From positions 1,681,501 through 1,745,500 of the forward strand of contig NZ_CP140153.1 of the NCBI RefSeq assembly GCF_034479635.1: a stretch of 64,000 nt of DNA, given 5' to 3'. Shown here in pieces: positions 46,983 to 56,633 of this stretch (the stretch's first letter is position 1; the number at the start of each line of letters is the position of its first letter). A program made the position numbers and the translations under genes. The notes under the pieces are model-generated. The model did no database searches, was not told the origin of the DNA, and saw only the letters and a program-made list of their open reading frames with translations. Source of the stretch: Guyparkeria halophila. Lineage in GTDB: Bacteria; Pseudomonadota; Gammaproteobacteria; Halothiobacillales; Halothiobacillaceae.

Positions 46983-47114
46983 GGCGAGATCCTCCACGCC
47001 GGCCCCTATCAACCGCCCCCATCGGGGACGGCGCCATGGACAGGTCTCGCGCATCCATGCCCAGCGCACGCCCTGCCCTCTGTGGAGCATAGGCGCCGAC
47101 ACCCCGGAAACAAC

Positions 47115-47140
47115 AAGGCCCGTCGAATGACGGGCCTTTC
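47115..47140 (-). terminator. Terminator of the cupin gene
   Basis: Stem AAGGCCCGTC / GACGGGCCTT with loop GAAT, then TTGTTGTTT on the minus strand. Confidence 0.75.
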
Positions 47141-47300
47141 TGGATACGTGGGCGTGCCCCGATTGAGGCGGTCGGCAACCCCGAAACGCCCAAGGGCGTG
47201 CTGAGATCGACGCGACAAGGCGACAACGCGACATCCGCGCGCCGGCAAGCCATTCCCCTGCGTCATCAGATCAGGGCAACCGGGTCCGGCGCATTGACGC

Positions 47301-47618
47301 TCAATCGTAATGCACGGCCAACCAGACGGTGTCCTGATCCGGATCGGTCCAGGCCACGCGGTGGCGGCAATGGGCCGGAATGCGCAGATGGTCACCCGGA
47401 CCAAGCGTCACCTCCTCGCCCGTCTCGAACGCCACCACGCCCCGCCCCCTGAGGACGACAACCCATTCATGCCGTGGCTGGTCGTACCAGCCGGAAGCCG
47501 GCGAGGTATGACCACGCGAGACGATGCGTTCAACCGTCACGTTCTCGGCCTCGACCAGGGTGTCGAACCACTCGTCCCGAAGACGCTCGGGCAGGTTCTC
47601 GAACAGACTGGCACTCAT
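47301..47618 (-). CDS. Small cupin-domain protein
   Basis: 105 residues forming a single cupin barrel. HEWVVVLRGRGVVAFETGEEVTLGPGDHLRIPAHCRHRVAWTDP carries both cupin motifs (His of the first, PxxxxH of the second). No partner domain. Start ATG 47618 has AAAGGAGAAG. A remnant of a second copy lies at 44954-45016. Substrate unknown. Confidence 0.87.
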   Translation of the reverse strand: MSASLFENLPERLRDEWFDTLVEAENVTVERIVSRGHTSPASGWYDQPRHEWVVVLRGRGVVAFETGEEVTLGPGDHLRIPAHCRHRVAWTDPDQDTVWLAVHYD

Positions 47619-48199
47619 GCGCTTCTCCTTTGTCGGCTACCGGCCATGGATGCCCATCCTGCCTCACCCGGCAACCGCAATCAGCCAGCGCGCTCCTCTC
47701 CGCCCCGTTGTCCAGCGCGGAAAACCGTTCGATTACGGGTAAACCCATAAAAACCAAAGGGTCAATTCGACCCTCGAACACACCCTCCATTGTCCGAACA
47801 TAATACCCTCAAACACTTCGTGGTTTTCTGGAATAAAAATCAGTTATAAATCGCTGGACAAACACTGTTGCATCGAGAGCAATTCACTCATCCAGAGCGA
47901 CACCGGGAGGGCATCGTGGCGGGCCTTACGGGAGATTATCGCCGGACTAACAACCGCTGATCAATCACTTGTGGCCACACCCTGCACACGCCCCACGCGC
48001 CCCTCGTCAAACGAACCCGCCATCCCTGGAAAACGAAAGGGGTTGTACTCGAAACCGAAATCTATGCTAAGAATTCACGGAAGAAATCGCTAAGTCGCAC
48101 TCAATATTAAGTATTAAAGGTTTTTCTAATTAACTAAAAACGGTTTCGATTCCGTCCACCCGCATTCCGAGAGCTTTTAAGCCAAGGAGGGCCACGATC
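47619..48199. other. Intergenic/upstream region of the oxidase operon
   Basis: About 580 bases with no gene. 47760-47880 and 48050-48180 are AT-rich (TATTAAGTATTAAAGG, TTAACTAAAAACG), likely the oxidase promoter and control region. GGGTCAATTCGACCC at 47759-47773 is a perfect 5-bp inverted repeat with 5-base spacer. I could not assign -35/-10 boxes with confidence. Confidence 0.5.
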
Positions 48200-49336
48200 A
48201 TGTGGAAACGACTGATACTGGCTTTAATGACCCTGCCCACAGCGGTGGGAGCCGCTGCGCAGGAGGAACCAAGCGCGCTCAACATGACCCGCGGGGTCAC
48301 CGAGATCAGCCGCGACGCCTACGACATGCACATGCTGCTGTTCTGGATCTGCGTCGCGATCGGCGTTGGCGTGTTCGGCGTCATGACCTGGTCGCTTATC
48401 CGTCACCGCCGATCTCGCGGCGCGAAGGCCGCCAAGTTCTCGGAAAACACCGTGGTCGAGGTGGTCTGGACCGTCATCCCGGTGCTGATCCTCGTCGGGG
48501 TAGCCGTTCCCGCAACGGCAATCCTGCTAAAGACCAACGGGGAGTCTCCCGATCCCGAGGTCGTGGTCGATGTCCACGGTTCGCAATGGAAGTGGGAATA
48601 CGTCTACCCCGACGAGGAGATCTCCTTCTTCAGCAACCTGTCGTCCACTAGCCGCGATGCGAGCCAGCTGGACGCCAAGGAATCCCCGGCCAACGCCCCC
48701 AATTACCTGCTGGATGTCGACAACCCGCTGGTCGTGCCGGCGGGCAAGGATGTTCGTCTGCGCATCACCAGTGACGACGTGATCCACGCCTGGTGGGTGC
48801 CGCAACTGGGCTTCAAGAAAGACGCGGTCCCCGGCCAGTTCAACAACATCGACATCCGTATTGATGAACCCGGCACCTACCGTGGCCAGTGCGCGGAGCT
48901 GTGCGGCTCGGGGCATGCCTACATGCCCGTCGTCGTCGAGGCGGTAAAGCCCGCGGCCTACACCGAGTGGGTAGCTCAGAAGAAAAAGGCCGCGGCCCAG
49001 GAGGCGGAGAAGGCTTCCGCCCCGTATAGCCGCGAGGTGGCCATGTCGCAGGGCAAGAAGATCTACGAATCGGCCTGTGCGTCCTGCCACCAGACAAACG
49101 GCCAAGGCATCGAGGGCACGTTCCCCGCACTGGAAGGCGGCAAGATCACCACCGGTCCGGTGGAAGGCCATCTCAAGATCGTGATCCACGGCAGTGAGAA
49201 GAACCCGGTCATGCAGGCCTACGGCGACCAACTGAGCGATCGCGAGATCGCGGCCGTGATCACCTACGAGCGCAATGCCTGGAGCAATGACACCGGTGAC
49301 CTGGTCACCCCGCAAGCAGTGGAGGCGGCACGATGA
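48200..49336 (+). CDS. coxB: Cytochrome c oxidase subunit II with fused cytochrome c (caa3 type)
   Basis: 378 residues. Signal peptide, two membrane helices (MLLFWICVAIGVGVFGVM and TVIPVLILVGVAVPAT), the CuA cupredoxin domain (CAELCGSGHAYM: C231, C235, H239, M242) and a C-terminal cytochrome c domain (CASCH at 293-297, axial Met in NPVMQAYGD). It passes electrons from the periplasm to subunit I. Start ATG 48200 has AAGGAGGG. First gene of the oxidase operon; its stop overlaps coxA by four bases. Confidence 0.95.
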   Translation: MWKRLILALMTLPTAVGAAAQEEPSALNMTRGVTEISRDAYDMHMLLFWICVAIGVGVFGVMTWSLIRHRRSRGAKAAKFSENTVVEVVWTVIPVLILVGVAVPATAILLKTNGESPDPEVVVDVHGSQWKWEYVYPDEEISFFSNLSSTSRDASQLDAKESPANAPNYLLDVDNPLVVPAGKDVRLRITSDDVIHAWWVPQLGFKKDAVPGQFNNIDIRIDEPGTYRGQCAELCGSGHAYMPVVVEAVKPAAYTEWVAQKKKAAAQEAEKASAPYSREVAMSQGKKIYESACASCHQTNGQGIEGTFPALEGGKITTGPVEGHLKIVIHGSEKNPVMQAYGDQLSDREIAAVITYERNAWSNDTGDLVTPQAVEAAR

Positions 49337-50964
49337 GTCAAACAGCGGATTCTGTAGTCGATCAGATCGAACACGATCACAGCCATCACGGGCCGAGGAA
49401 AGGCCCGCTGCGCTGGCTGCTGACGGTCAATCACAAGGACGTCGGCACGATGTACCTGGTGCTTGCGCTGGTGGCCCTGCTGGTCGGCGGCGTCATGGCA
49501 TTGGTTATCCGGGCCGAGCTCTTCCAGCCGGGGCTGCAACTCACGCAGCCTCAGTTCTTCAACTCGCTGACCACCATGCACGGCCTGACCATGATCTTTC
49601 TGGCGATCATGCCCGGACTGACGGGGCTGGCCAACTGGATGGTGCCGTTGCAGGTCGGAGCCGACGACATGTACTGGCCGCGGGTCAACAACTGGGCGTT
49701 CTGGATGCTGCCACCGGCGGCACTCCTGCTGTGGTGGGGTTTCTTCATGCCGCAGGGGGCGCCTGGTGGCGGCTGGACCATGTACGCACCGCTCTCGTCG
49801 ACCTACGCCCCGCCATCGATCGACTACGTGATCATGGCGATCCACATCATGGGCATCTCCTCGATCCTGGGTGCACTGAACATCATCCTCACGATCCTCA
49901 AGATGCGCGCCAAGGGGATGAAGCTGTGGGACATGCCGCTGTTCACCTGGACCTGGCTGATCACCGGCTTTCTGCTGCTGCTGGCGATGCCGACGCTGGC
50001 CATCGCGGTCACCATGCTCCTGACCGATCGGCACCTGGGCACCAACTTCTTCGAGGCCGCGGCCGGCGGGGACCCGGTGTTGTTCCAGCACATCTTCTGG
50101 TTCTTCGGTCACCCCGAGGTCTACATCATGATCCTGCCGGCCTTCGGCGTGGTCTCGGAGATCGTGCCGGCCTTCAGCCGCAAGCCGCTGTTCGGGCGCA
50201 CGTCGATGATCTGGGCGGTGATCGCGATCACCTTCCTGTCGGCGATCGTCTGGGCGCACCACATGTTCACCGTGGGGCTGCCGGTCGAGGCTCAGGTGCT
50301 GTTCATGTACACCACGATGCTGATCGCGATACCCACGGGCATCAAGATCTTCAACTGGGTCGCGACGATGTGGCGAGGATCGATGACCTTCGAGGCACCG
50401 ATGCTCTGGGCGCTCGCCTTCATCTTCCTGTTCACCATCGGCGGCTTTTCCGGGCTGATGCTGGCCGACGTGCCGGCTGACTACCAGTACCACGACACCT
50501 ATTTCGTCGTGGCGCACCTGCACTACGTCGTGGTGACCGGCTCGCTGTTCGCGATCATCGCCGGGGTCTACTACTGGCTGCCCAAGTGGACCGGCCACAT
50601 GTACAACGAGAGGCTCAGCCAGTGGCACTTCTGGTTGTCGGTGATCTCGGTCAACGTCACGTTCTTCCCGATGCACTTCGCCGGGCTGGCGGGCATGCCT
50701 CGCCGGATTCCCGACTACCCGATGCAGTTCATGGACTTCAACATGATCTCGACGGTGGGGGCGTTCGTCTTCGGTTTTTCCCAGCTGTTGTTCATCTGGC
50801 TGATTATCCAGACGATCCGTGGCGGCAAAGAGGCGGGCGACCGGCCCTGGGATGGGGCGAAAGGTTTGGAATGGACGCTGTCCTCACCGCCGCCGTACCA
50901 CACGTTTACCGAACCGCCGTCTCCCCAGACGGTGCATAACGAAGGCCCGCACGGCTACCACTGA
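49333..50964 (+). CDS. coxA: Cytochrome c oxidase subunit I
   Basis: 543 residues, 12 membrane helices. GHPEVYIMILPAFG holds the Glu of the D-channel and the His-Tyr crosslink pair, WAHHMFTVG the CuB histidines, and HDTYFVVAHLHYVVV the haem ligands; it is an A1-type aa3 core. At 543 residues it has no fused subunit III. The C-terminus ends just past the last helix. ATGA overlap with coxB shows coupling. Confidence 0.97.
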   Translation: MSQTADSVVDQIEHDHSHHGPRKGPLRWLLTVNHKDVGTMYLVLALVALLVGGVMALVIRAELFQPGLQLTQPQFFNSLTTMHGLTMIFLAIMPGLTGLANWMVPLQVGADDMYWPRVNNWAFWMLPPAALLLWWGFFMPQGAPGGGWTMYAPLSSTYAPPSIDYVIMAIHIMGISSILGALNIILTILKMRAKGMKLWDMPLFTWTWLITGFLLLLAMPTLAIAVTMLLTDRHLGTNFFEAAAGGDPVLFQHIFWFFGHPEVYIMILPAFGVVSEIVPAFSRKPLFGRTSMIWAVIAITFLSAIVWAHHMFTVGLPVEAQVLFMYTTMLIAIPTGIKIFNWVATMWRGSMTFEAPMLWALAFIFLFTIGGFSGLMLADVPADYQYHDTYFVVAHLHYVVVTGSLFAIIAGVYYWLPKWTGHMYNERLSQWHFWLSVISVNVTFFPMHFAGLAGMPRRIPDYPMQFMDFNMISTVGAFVFGFSQLLFIWLIIQTIRGGKEAGDRPWDGAKGLEWTLSSPPPYHTFTEPPSPQTVHNEGPHGYH

Positions 50965-51060
50965 TGCGGACCTGAGACGACTCGGCAGCAGGCGCAGTGG
51001 AACGGAACCGCGTCGTCAATGAAGGACACTCGCGGCAACACGACAGAGCGAGGGGCAAAC

Positions 51061-51855
51061 ATGGCAACGGCCAGGGAAAACCGAGCGGCCGACCTCACTG
51101 GAGGGGCTGCATCGGTGAAAGGGCGCAACCCCGGGGGGCCTCGATTTCGCCCTGCCCTGGTGCAAAGCCTCGCCACGCTGGTCCTGCTGCCCATCTTTCT
51201 CGGGCTGGGCTCCTGGCAGATCCAGCGCGCGGCGGAAAAGCAGCTCCTGCTCGACGCCGAGTCGGCGGCCAGGCACGCCTCGCCGGTACCGGTCGAATCA
51301 CTCGGTCCGACCAACGTGCCATTGCATGCCCGAGCCAGCGGGCAGTACGGCGAACACCGGTTCCTGCTGGACAACCGGGTACGGAATCGCCGCCCGGGCT
51401 ACGAGGTGCTGGCCCCCTTGCGAATCGCGGACGATCAGGCCGTGCTGGTCAATCTGGGGTGGGTGGCACAAGGCGCGAGCCGCGCGCAACTACCGACCGT
51501 CGAGGTGCCCACGGGAACGGTGCAGGTCACCGGCCTGGCCATGACGCCCCAGCCACCGCCGTTCGAGCTGTCGGATCGCGAGACCTTCGCCGCCGGCTGG
51601 CCCAAGGTGGTCCAGACCGCGGTACCCGACACGCTCGAAAAGGAACTGGACTATCAACTGCGGCCGGTCGTGCTCTACCCCGACGGCTCGGAGGTTGCGG
51701 CCCACAAGGTCAAAGTCATGCATGAGTTCGGGCCGTCACGGCACCACGGCTACGCGGCACAGTGGTTCGGATTCGCCGTGGTGCTGATGATTGTTTACCT
51801 GTGGCACGGCCTGCACCGGGGCCGGCAAAGGAGAAATCGAGAATGGAAGCAGTAA
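51061..51855 (+). CDS. SURF1 family oxidase assembly protein
   Basis: 264 residues. Two membrane helices frame a periplasmic domain: PALVQSLATLVLLPIFLGLGSWQIQRAAEK and YAAQWFGFAVVLMIVYLWHG, the latter with the family's HxxYAxQWF. SURF1 helps insert haem a into CoxA. Start ATG 51061 has GAGGGG; an earlier ATG at 51019 lacks a Shine-Dalgarno. 96 bases separate it from coxA and hold no other gene. The end overlaps the next gene. Confidence 0.92.
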   Translation: MATARENRAADLTGGAASVKGRNPGGPRFRPALVQSLATLVLLPIFLGLGSWQIQRAAEKQLLLDAESAARHASPVPVESLGPTNVPLHARASGQYGEHRFLLDNRVRNRRPGYEVLAPLRIADDQAVLVNLGWVAQGASRAQLPTVEVPTGTVQVTGLAMTPQPPPFELSDRETFAAGWPKVVQTAVPDTLEKELDYQLRPVVLYPDGSEVAAHKVKVMHEFGPSRHHGYAAQWFGFAVVLMIVYLWHGLHRGRQRRNREWKQ

Positions 51856-52415
51856 TGACGACTTCGAGTCGGCGGCAATGGTTCATTCTGGGCAGCCTGG
51901 CGGCAATCTTCATACTGCCGCTGGCCGCGTCATGGACCATGTACGCCCTTCAGCCGTTCGAGAAGCCAGGTGGACTCGAACATGGGCAATTGCTCACCCC
52001 CGTCGAGCAAGTGCCGGTCGCCGGGCTCAAGACACTCGACGGCGAGCCCGTCGACACCGACTTTTTCCAGGGAAAATGGACGTTGCTCCATCACGTGCCC
52101 GCGGCCGAAAACCAGGTCGGTTGCGACACGGAATGCCGTTCGCTGATGGATACCCTACGCCGGGTCCGCCTGGCACAGGACGAAGGGATGCGATCGGTCC
52201 AGCGGGTGCTGCTGGAGCCTGCCGGCACAAGCCGCCCCGCGGATTTTGACCAGGGGTTGCAGGTGCTCGAAAGCACCCAGTGGCCGCTGGCAAAAGGGGC
52301 CGTCTATCTCGTCGACCGGCAGGGTTACCTGGTGTTGCGCTACGACGCCGGTTTCGATCCGCAGGGATTGCTGGACGATCTGGAACGTCTGTTGCGTCTG
52401 GCCGGGGAGGGTTGA
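51843..52415 (+). CDS. Sco-like membrane protein of the oxidase operon
   Basis: 190 residues. One membrane helix (WFILGSLAAIFILPLAASWTM) and a thioredoxin-like periplasmic part with GKWTLLHHVPAA and a Cys pair NQVGCDTECRSLM; a copy of this kind is known from other proteobacterial cox operons beside SURF1 and CtaA. Unlike Sco it lacks the usual CxxxCP and late His. Perhaps a redox helper. Start ATG 51843 has AAAGGAG; ATG 51855 is possible (TAATG overlap). Confidence 0.78.
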   Translation: MEAVMTTSSRRQWFILGSLAAIFILPLAASWTMYALQPFEKPGGLEHGQLLTPVEQVPVAGLKTLDGEPVDTDFFQGKWTLLHHVPAAENQVGCDTECRSLMDTLRRVRLAQDEGMRSVQRVLLEPAGTSRPADFDQGLQVLESTQWPLAKGAVYLVDRQGYLVLRYDAGFDPQGLLDDLERLLRLAGEG

Positions 52416-52419
52416 GCTG

Positions 52420-53472
52420 ATGGTTCACCTGTCCGCAAAGCAGCGTAAGACAACCCCGGGGGACGGCCGTACCTACCGCCGCCTCACCTACCTGGCCACG
52501 ATCCTGGCCCTGGTGGTCGTCGTACTCGGCGCCTACGTCCGCCTGACCGACGCCGGCCTGGGCTGCCCGGACTGGCCGGGCTGCTACGGCCATCTGACGG
52601 TCAGCTCGGCCCAGGCCAACGAAAGCCAGGTCAATGCCATGTACCCCGATCAGCCGCTGGAGGCCGGCAAGGCCCTCAACGAGATGGTGCATCGCTATGC
52701 CGCCGGGACGCTCGGCCTGCTGATCCTGATGCTGGTCGGCATCGGCTGGTGGTACAAGCGCCACCGCGCCATCCTCTCCACCCTCGCCGGCCTGGTCGTG
52801 TTCCAGGCCCTGCTGGGCATGTGGACCGTGACCATGCTGCTCAAGCCACTGGTGGTCACCGCCCATCTGCTCGGCGGCATGACCGTGCTGTCCATGCTCT
52901 GGTGGATATGGCTCGACAACCGGCACCGATGGCTGCGTCAGGCCGGGGCAGAACCGTCGCCACCATCGACGGTCACGTCCGGCATGCGCTGGTTCGCCGC
53001 AGTCGGCCTGGTGCTGCTGATCGTGCAGATCTTCCTCGGCGGCTGGACCTCGACCAATTACGCCGGCCTGGCCTGCAGCGGCTTTCCCACCTGCAACGGG
53101 CAGTGGTGGCCGGACGCCGACTACAGCAACGTATTCGGGCTGCATGAGGTGAACGACCTGCATGGCGCGGGCTTGATCGCCATTCAGTGGCTGCATCGAC
53201 TCGGGGCACTGGCCGTGTTCATCACCCTGCTGGCGCTGGCGATCAAGGCAAGTCCGATCGCCCCGAGGCTCGCCCTGGCCATCGGCATCCTGTTGGGGGC
53301 GCAGATAGCGATCGGTGTCGGCAATGTCCTCTTCGGACTGCCCCTGCCGCTGGCTGACGCCCACAACGCGGTCGCAGCGTTGTTGCTGCTGGCGGTAATC
53401 GCGCTCAACCACCACCTCAATTATCCGCTGACCCCCTCGACGGGTCAGGCATCGAAGGGAGTGCTGACATGA
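52420..53472 (+). CDS. ctaA: Haem A synthase (CtaA/COX15)
   Basis: 350 residues, eight membrane helices. GAYVRLTDAGLGCPDWPGCYG (first helix end with Cys pair), LNEMVHRYAAGTLG, TAHLLGG, and WLHRLGALAV with DAHNAVAALLL hold the four haem-ligand histidines. It oxidises haem O to haem A in the membrane. Start ATG 52420 has GGGGAGGG; end overlaps ctaB by four bases. Confidence 0.95.
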   Translation: MVHLSAKQRKTTPGDGRTYRRLTYLATILALVVVVLGAYVRLTDAGLGCPDWPGCYGHLTVSSAQANESQVNAMYPDQPLEAGKALNEMVHRYAAGTLGLLILMLVGIGWWYKRHRAILSTLAGLVVFQALLGMWTVTMLLKPLVVTAHLLGGMTVLSMLWWIWLDNRHRWLRQAGAEPSPPSTVTSGMRWFAAVGLVLLIVQIFLGGWTSTNYAGLACSGFPTCNGQWWPDADYSNVFGLHEVNDLHGAGLIAIQWLHRLGALAVFITLLALAIKASPIAPRLALAIGILLGAQIAIGVGNVLFGLPLPLADAHNAVAALLLLAVIALNHHLNYPLTPSTGQASKGVLT

Positions 53473-54395
53473 ATGTTCGAGCCCAGACGGTCGCCGCGAT
53501 CGGCGCCTTCCCGTGGCGCAGCTATGTCAAGCTGTGCAAGCCCAAGGTCGTCTCGCTGGTGGTGTTCACGGCGCTGGTTGCCATGCTCCTGGCGACACCA
53601 CCGGGGGATCTGCCCTGGACGCTGCTCCTGGCCGGCACCATCGGCATCACGCTCGCCGGTTTTTCGGCGGCGGCGTTCAACCACGTCGCCGACCGCGAGA
53701 TCGACGCGGCGATGGGCCGGACCAAGGCCCGGCCGCTGCCCACGGGCGACGTCTCCCGAAGCGCGGCGACGATCTTCGCCGCCCTGCTGGGCGGGGTGTC
53801 GCTGGCGCTGCTGTGGTTCGCGGTCAACCCGCTCACCGCGGTGCTGACCCTGTTCACCCTGATCGGCTACGCCGTGATCTATACCCGCTACCTCAAGTGG
53901 ATCGGCCCGCAGAACATCGTGCTGGGCGGCGCCTCGGGTGCGGCACCCGCCTTGCTGGGCTGGACTGCCGTCACCGGCCAGGTTGGCTGGGAGGCCATCG
54001 CGCTGTTCCTGATCATCTTCGTCTGGACGCCACCGCATTTCTGGCCGCTGGCCATCGCCCGGCGCGAGGAATATGCCGCCGCCAAGGTGCCGATGATGCC
54101 GGTCACCAACGGCGTGGCCTACACCAAGCGCCAAACCCTGTACTACGCCATCGCCCTGCTCCCGGTGAGCCTGCTGCCGGTGCTGGTGGGCATGAGCGGC
54201 CCGGTCTACCTGGTTGGCGCGACCTTGCTCAGCGGCAGCTTCATCCTGCGCGCCTGGCGGTTGCTGCACGTCGACAGCGACCAGCAGGCGATGAAACTGT
54301 TCGGTTTCTCGATCACCTACCTGACCGCCCTGTTCGCCCTGATGCTGGCCGATCACTACCTGCCACTCGGCTCGCTGCCGACCGTGCTCGGCTAG
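53469..54395 (+). CDS. ctaB: Protohaem IX farnesyltransferase (haem O synthase)
   Basis: 308 residues. YVKLCKPKVVSLVVF, NHVADREIDAAMGRTKARPLP (the prenyltransferase NxxxDxxxD site with following KxRP) and HFWPLAIARREEYAAAKVPMMPVTNG show CtaB/CyoE. It attaches the farnesyl tail to haem B. Starts at ATG 53469 inside the stop of ctaA; eight or nine membrane helices. Confidence 0.95.
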   Translation: MNVRAQTVAAIGAFPWRSYVKLCKPKVVSLVVFTALVAMLLATPPGDLPWTLLLAGTIGITLAGFSAAAFNHVADREIDAAMGRTKARPLPTGDVSRSAATIFAALLGGVSLALLWFAVNPLTAVLTLFTLIGYAVIYTRYLKWIGPQNIVLGGASGAAPALLGWTAVTGQVGWEAIALFLIIFVWTPPHFWPLAIARREEYAAAKVPMMPVTNGVAYTKRQTLYYAIALLPVSLLPVLVGMSGPVYLVGATLLSGSFILRAWRLLHVDSDQQAMKLFGFSITYLTALFALMLADHYLPLGSLPTVLG

Positions 54396-54422
54396 GCTGA
54401 CCGGCCGAATGGGGAGCCGACC

Positions 54423-55286
54423 ATGACGTTGCCAACCCTGCTCGAGCAGACCGTCGCCTTCCTTGTGCCGTACGAGTTCTCGCCGACGGTGCTGCTGGTC
54501 TGTGCCGGCGCCGCCCTGCTCTACCAGCGGGGCTGGCGCCGGGCGGGCGGCGGTGTTGGCCAGGCGGTGATGTTCTGGATCGGGCTCGTGGGCATGTATG
54601 TCGTCCTGCAGACCCAGTTCGAGTACTACGCCCAGCACAGCTTCTTCATGCACCGCCTGCAGCACCTGGTGCTGCATCACATCGCCCCGTTCCTGATCGC
54701 CGTCTCGGCACCGGCCGCGATCCTCGGGGCCGGCCTGCCCGCGAGCCTCCATCGTTACATCGTGACGCCGCTGCGGCGCAATTGGCTGCTGCGCCACCTG
54801 TACGCGGCCATTCAGGAACCGATGGTGGCCGGCGCGATCTTCGTCGGCCTGATCTACTTCTGGTTGATCCCGTCGGTGCACTTCTACGCCATGCTCAACG
54901 TGCCGCTCTACAACACGATGAACTGGGGCATGGCCATCGACGGGCTGCTGTTCTGGTGGATGATCTTCAACCTGCGCGCGCCGGGCGCGAGCGACATGCG
55001 CCACTACGGCTATCGCTTGCTGGTGCTGTTCCTGGTGATGTTCCCGCAGATCGCGCTGGGCGCCTACATCGCCCTGAGCAACCACGACCTGTTTGGCATC
55101 TACGCCGCCTGCGGGCGCATCCTGCCGATCACCCCACTGGTAGATCAGTCGATCGGCGGGCTGCTCACCTGGGTGCCCGCGGCGATGATGAGCTTCGTCG
55201 GCGGGCTGGTGCTGGTGTATCGATGGAACCGCCAGAACCGTCACGTCGAGAAAACCGCTTCCCCCACCCTTGGCTGTGCGAGGTAA
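54423..55286 (+). CDS. ctaG: Oxidase assembly protein CtaG, caa3 type
   Basis: 287 residues, seven membrane helices. HSFFMHRLQHLVLHHIAPFLIAVSAPA with several His is the PF09678-type CtaG, not Cox11. In Bacillus it is needed for active caa3 oxidase, probably for CuB. Its presence explains how the core gets CuB although Cox11 is absent. It follows ctaB by 27 bases, with GGGGAG before ATG 54423. Confidence 0.88.
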   Translation: MTLPTLLEQTVAFLVPYEFSPTVLLVCAGAALLYQRGWRRAGGGVGQAVMFWIGLVGMYVVLQTQFEYYAQHSFFMHRLQHLVLHHIAPFLIAVSAPAAILGAGLPASLHRYIVTPLRRNWLLRHLYAAIQEPMVAGAIFVGLIYFWLIPSVHFYAMLNVPLYNTMNWGMAIDGLLFWWMIFNLRAPGASDMRHYGYRLLVLFLVMFPQIALGAYIALSNHDLFGIYAACGRILPITPLVDQSIGGLLTWVPAAMMSFVGGLVLVYRWNRQNRHVEKTASPTLGCAR

Positions 55287-55290
55287 GACC

Positions 55291-55887
55291 GTGTCGCGAT
55301 TCAAGAGTCTTCTGATCCTGGGGCTGCTCCCCCTCATGCTGCTCGGCTGCAGCGAGGAGCCACCGGGTGGCTGGCACGGCCACGACATCACCGGTGTCAT
55401 GCCAGACCTCGAGTTTGACCTGACCAACCACAACAGCGAGCCGGTCACCGCCGAGAAGTACCGCGGCAAGATCACGATGATGTTCTTCGGCTACACCAGC
55501 TGCCCGCACGTCTGCCCGGTCGCGCTACGCAAGCTGGCCGCGGCAACCCGGGACCTGGGCCAGCAGGCCGACCAGGTCGAAATCCTGTTCGTGGCGGTGG
55601 ACCCAAAGCGCGACAAGAAGGTCCTCGACGAGTACGTCAGCGATTTCACGCCCGAACTGGTCGGGCTGACCGGCACCCAGGAACAGCTCAAGGAGGTGGC
55701 CAAGCGCTACCGCGTCGCCTTTAGCTATGAAGAACCTCAGGATGACGGGTTTTACATCGTCAACCACAGCGGCGCGGTGTTCGTTTTCGACCAACAGGGC
55801 AAGGTACGTCTGCTGATCGACGAGCAGTCCAAGACCGCCAATATCACCGAGGACCTCCGCCACCTGCTCGAGCAATCGAGCAGTTAA
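55291..55887 (+). CDS. Sco1/SenC copper-delivery lipoprotein
   Basis: 198 residues. Lipobox LMLLGC, then a thioredoxin-like fold with the copper site TSCPHVCPVAL and the distal His in YIVNHSGAVFVFD. Sco proteins deliver copper to the CuA site of CoxB. Start GTG 55291 lies four bases after the ctaG stop, with GAGGT before it; upstream TTG/GTG are less likely. Last gene of the operon. Confidence 0.93.
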   Translation: MSRFKSLLILGLLPLMLLGCSEEPPGGWHGHDITGVMPDLEFDLTNHNSEPVTAEKYRGKITMMFFGYTSCPHVCPVALRKLAAATRDLGQQADQVEILFVAVDPKRDKKVLDEYVSDFTPELVGLTGTQEQLKEVAKRYRVAFSYEEPQDDGFYIVNHSGAVFVFDQQGKVRLLIDEQSKTANITEDLRHLLEQSSS

Positions 55888-56072
55888 CCCGCAGCCACGC
55901 CCCTCGCCGACCCGGCACCACCGGCTCGCGTAGACCACCGGCAGCTCATTGATTCCGGGAGGCAGCGAAGGCGGCTGCCGAATGACAGCAACCGGAGCCC
56001 GGCGCACGCCACAAACCCGCCGTTTGCGGCGAGCTTCGGCATCTCGGGGACCCCCGATCTCTCCGCCCCACC

Positions 56073-56633
56073 CTACTCGATCCACAACTCCTCGTGATCG
56101 ACCGCCGTGGCGCAGCGCACCCGGCCGGTGATACAACCGAGCCAATCGGGACGCAACGCCTTGACCATCCAGGCCGCCGAGTGCCGCTCGGGAATGGGAT
56201 AGGGAGCGGAAAACCCGCGCGCGCCGGCCGGCTCGAAACCCGAGCGCGGGTAGTAGTCGGGATGCCCGAGGACGAACACCAAGCCGACATCCATCGCCTC
56301 GAGTGCCGCAAGGCCAGCGGTGATCAGGCGTGCGCCGATGCCCTGACCCTGACAATCCGGGTCGACGGCCATCGGCGCGAGCAGGCTTGCCGCGATGGAT
56401 TCGGTCCCCGTGTCGACCTCGGCATGGGTGAACAGGATGTGACCGATCACCCGGTCGCCACGAACGGCAACCAGCGACAGCAGCGGGCGCGCGCTCGGAT
56501 CGGCCACTGCCTCGTCGACCATGCGGATAATGCGCGGGGCATCCTTCACGCCAAACGCGGCTGTCAGCAGTGCGTGGATCGCAGGCAGTTCGTCAGGGCG
56601 CGCCGGACGGATTTTGACCGGTTCCGAAGTCAT
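56073..56633 (-). CDS. GNAT family N-acetyltransferase
   Basis: 186 residues. VIGHILFTHAEV, LLAPMAVDPDCQGQGIGARLITAGLAAL (acetyl-CoA loop QGQGIG) and VFVLGHPDYYPRSGFEPAGARGF make a YhbS-like GNAT enzyme. The C-terminal 40 residues (KALRPDWLGCITGRVRCAT) are usual for that group. Start ATG 56633 overlaps the stop of a short ORF upstream (ATGA), with GGGAGAGG before it. Substrate unknown. Confidence 0.9.
   Translation of the reverse strand: MTSEPVKIRPARPDELPAIHALLTAAFGVKDAPRIIRMVDEAVADPSARPLLSLVAVRGDRVIGHILFTHAEVDTGTESIAASLLAPMAVDPDCQGQGIGARLITAGLAALEAMDVGLVFVLGHPDYYPRSGFEPAGARGFSAPYPIPERHSAAWMVKALRPDWLGCITGRVRCATAVDHEELWIE

Noticed and set aside
49264-50676. 470-codon minus-strand frame within coxA
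   Set aside because: Opposite to coxA; rich in His/Arg/Asp with no domain; a shadow of codon bias.
49333-50964. Subunit III fused to CoxA
   Set aside because: 543 residues and 12 helices leave no room for the seven helices of subunit III.
53445-55475. 676-codon minus-strand frame across ctaB and ctaG
   Set aside because: Antisense to two clear membrane-protein genes; low complexity (Gln/Arg/His).
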